Below are positions 63,444-64,000 of a stretch of 64,000 bases of DNA, piece by piece. A program made the translations under genes and the position numbers. Position 1 is the stretch's first letter, and every line of letters begins with the position of its first letter. The stretch covers positions 186,001 to 250,000 of the forward strand of contig JAJLPB010000011.1 of assembly GCA_025548565.1 (NCBI GenBank), written 5' to 3'. Below the pieces are notes generated by a model. That model was not told the DNA's origin. It saw only the letters and a list, made by a program, of their open reading frames with translations, and made no database searches. The stretch is from Rugamonas sp. A1-17 (GTDB lineage Bacteria; Pseudomonadota; Gammaproteobacteria; Burkholderiales; Burkholderiaceae_D).

Positions 63444-64000
63444 CGCCTTCGGCGCGGCTGATTACACGGTTGCGGCCGGTTTCCTTGGCGACGTATAGCA
63501 GCGTGTCGGCCTGCGCCACCCAGGCGCGCGCGACGGCGGCCGGGTCGCCTTCGGCTTCGCCCGGGTTCAGGCAGGCCACGCCGATCGATACCGTGACCGA
63601 CAACTGCAATTCCTGCGACAGCGCGATCATGCTGCCGGCCACGCTGGCGCGGATGCGCTCGGCCACGAAGGCGGCACTCTCCAGATTGGCATCGATCAGC
63701 AGCACGACAAACTCTTCGCCGCCGAAGCGCGCCAGCGCGTCCGACGTGCGCAGCTCGTTCTTGATGCGGGTGGCCACTTCGCGCAGCACGTCGTCGCCGC
63801 CGCCGTGGCCGACCGTGTCGTTGACGCGCTTGAAGTGGTCGATGTCGATGTACATGAACGAGATCGGATATTTCTGGCGCCGCGCGCGGGCGATCTCCTC
63901 CAGCAAACGCCGGTCGATGTAGCGCCGGTTGTAGACCCCGGTCAGCGAGTCGGTCAGGCCGATGTACTTCAACATCTCGTTACTGATGACGTTTTCCAGG
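63430..64000 (-). CDS. GGDEF-domain diguanylate cyclase, C-terminal part
   Basis: The C-terminal 189 residues of a protein that continues past the right edge. The visible part is a complete GGDEF domain: DSLTGVYNRRYID at its start, ISFMYIDIDHFKRVND, and RFGGEEFVVLL with the GGEEF active site. The inhibitory I-site RTSD lies five residues upstream, so product feedback is likely. It makes c-di-GMP, which promotes biofilm. The last codons (GGGQV and TGA) are encoded by the repeat element at 63404-63443. An unseen N-terminal sensor or membrane domain is expected. Confidence 0.9.
   Translation of the reverse strand, partial: LENVISNEMLKYIGLTDSLTGVYNRRYIDRRLLEEIARARRQKYPISFMYIDIDHFKRVNDTVGHGGGDDVLREVATRIKNELRTSDALARFGGEEFVVLLIDANLESAAFVAERIRASVAGSMIALSQELQLSVTVSIGVACLNPGEAEGDPAAVARAWVAQADTLLYVAKETGRNRVISRAEGGGQV

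Overview
The window is a 64 kb piece of a GC-rich betaproteobacterial chromosome, most likely from Oxalobacteraceae (Massilia, Duganella or Janthinobacterium type). This is inferred from conserved betaproteobacterial gene orders (kdsD-kdsC-lptCAB-rpoN-hpf, ptsN-hprK-rapZ, ubiE-ubiJ-ubiB, fmdB-DUF502-aspS-nudB), a PEP-CTERM exported protein, TonB-dependent carbohydrate uptake without SusD, and short dispersed inverted repeats. No rRNA, tRNA, insertion sequence or CRISPR array was seen. Both window edges cut genes: a chemoreceptor on the left and a GGDEF protein on the right.

Layout. 1-4700: chemoreceptor start, pnuC, a periplasmic solute-binding protein, a FecR/DUF6600 protein with a repeat tail, and a PEP-CTERM protein. 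4797-8338: an exported GH127-type arabinofuranosidase and a CE2-type esterase. 8430-10530: a DUF4126 protein, then an AT-richer accessory patch with a ribbon-helix-helix-like protein behind direct repeats, an orphan Cys-containing protein, and gene debris. 10534-18046: a TetR-controlled fatty acid beta-oxidation operon. 18274-28680: a polysaccharide-use locus with DUF4861, DUF2264, GH105, a BNR-propeller protein, a TonB receptor, a LacI regulator and an MFS transporter. Two matching palindromic operators lie 63 bp apart in its divergent promoter region.

28677-37126: hslR, clsB, a ybhP-like phosphodiesterase, nudB, aspS, DUF502 and fmdB. An ATPase plus TOPRIM gene pair of lower GC is wedged between nudB and aspS and resembles two-gene OLD/PARIS-like phage defence. 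37210-41745: the ubiquinone operon ubiE-(Tim44-like)-ubiJ-ubiB-(TPMT-like). 41786-51720: a hydrolase, small proteins, a HIT protein, a very large FAD plus Fe-S dehydrogenase, a YqaA-type membrane protein, ilvA and queF. 52061-61155: nitrogen-PTS genes (ptsN, hprK, rapZ), a HIBCH-like hydrolase, and the LPS transport/rpoN operon. 61259-64000: a KefB-type antiporter, four copies of a 40-bp repeat of which two form a 44-bp perfect hairpin, and the GGDEF protein, whose last codons and stop lie inside one repeat copy.

The best candidates for something undescribed are the ATPase-TOPRIM cassette (32453-34240), the polysaccharide locus with its operator pair and internal terminator, the accessory patch at 9000-10530, and the repeat cluster at 63259-63443.
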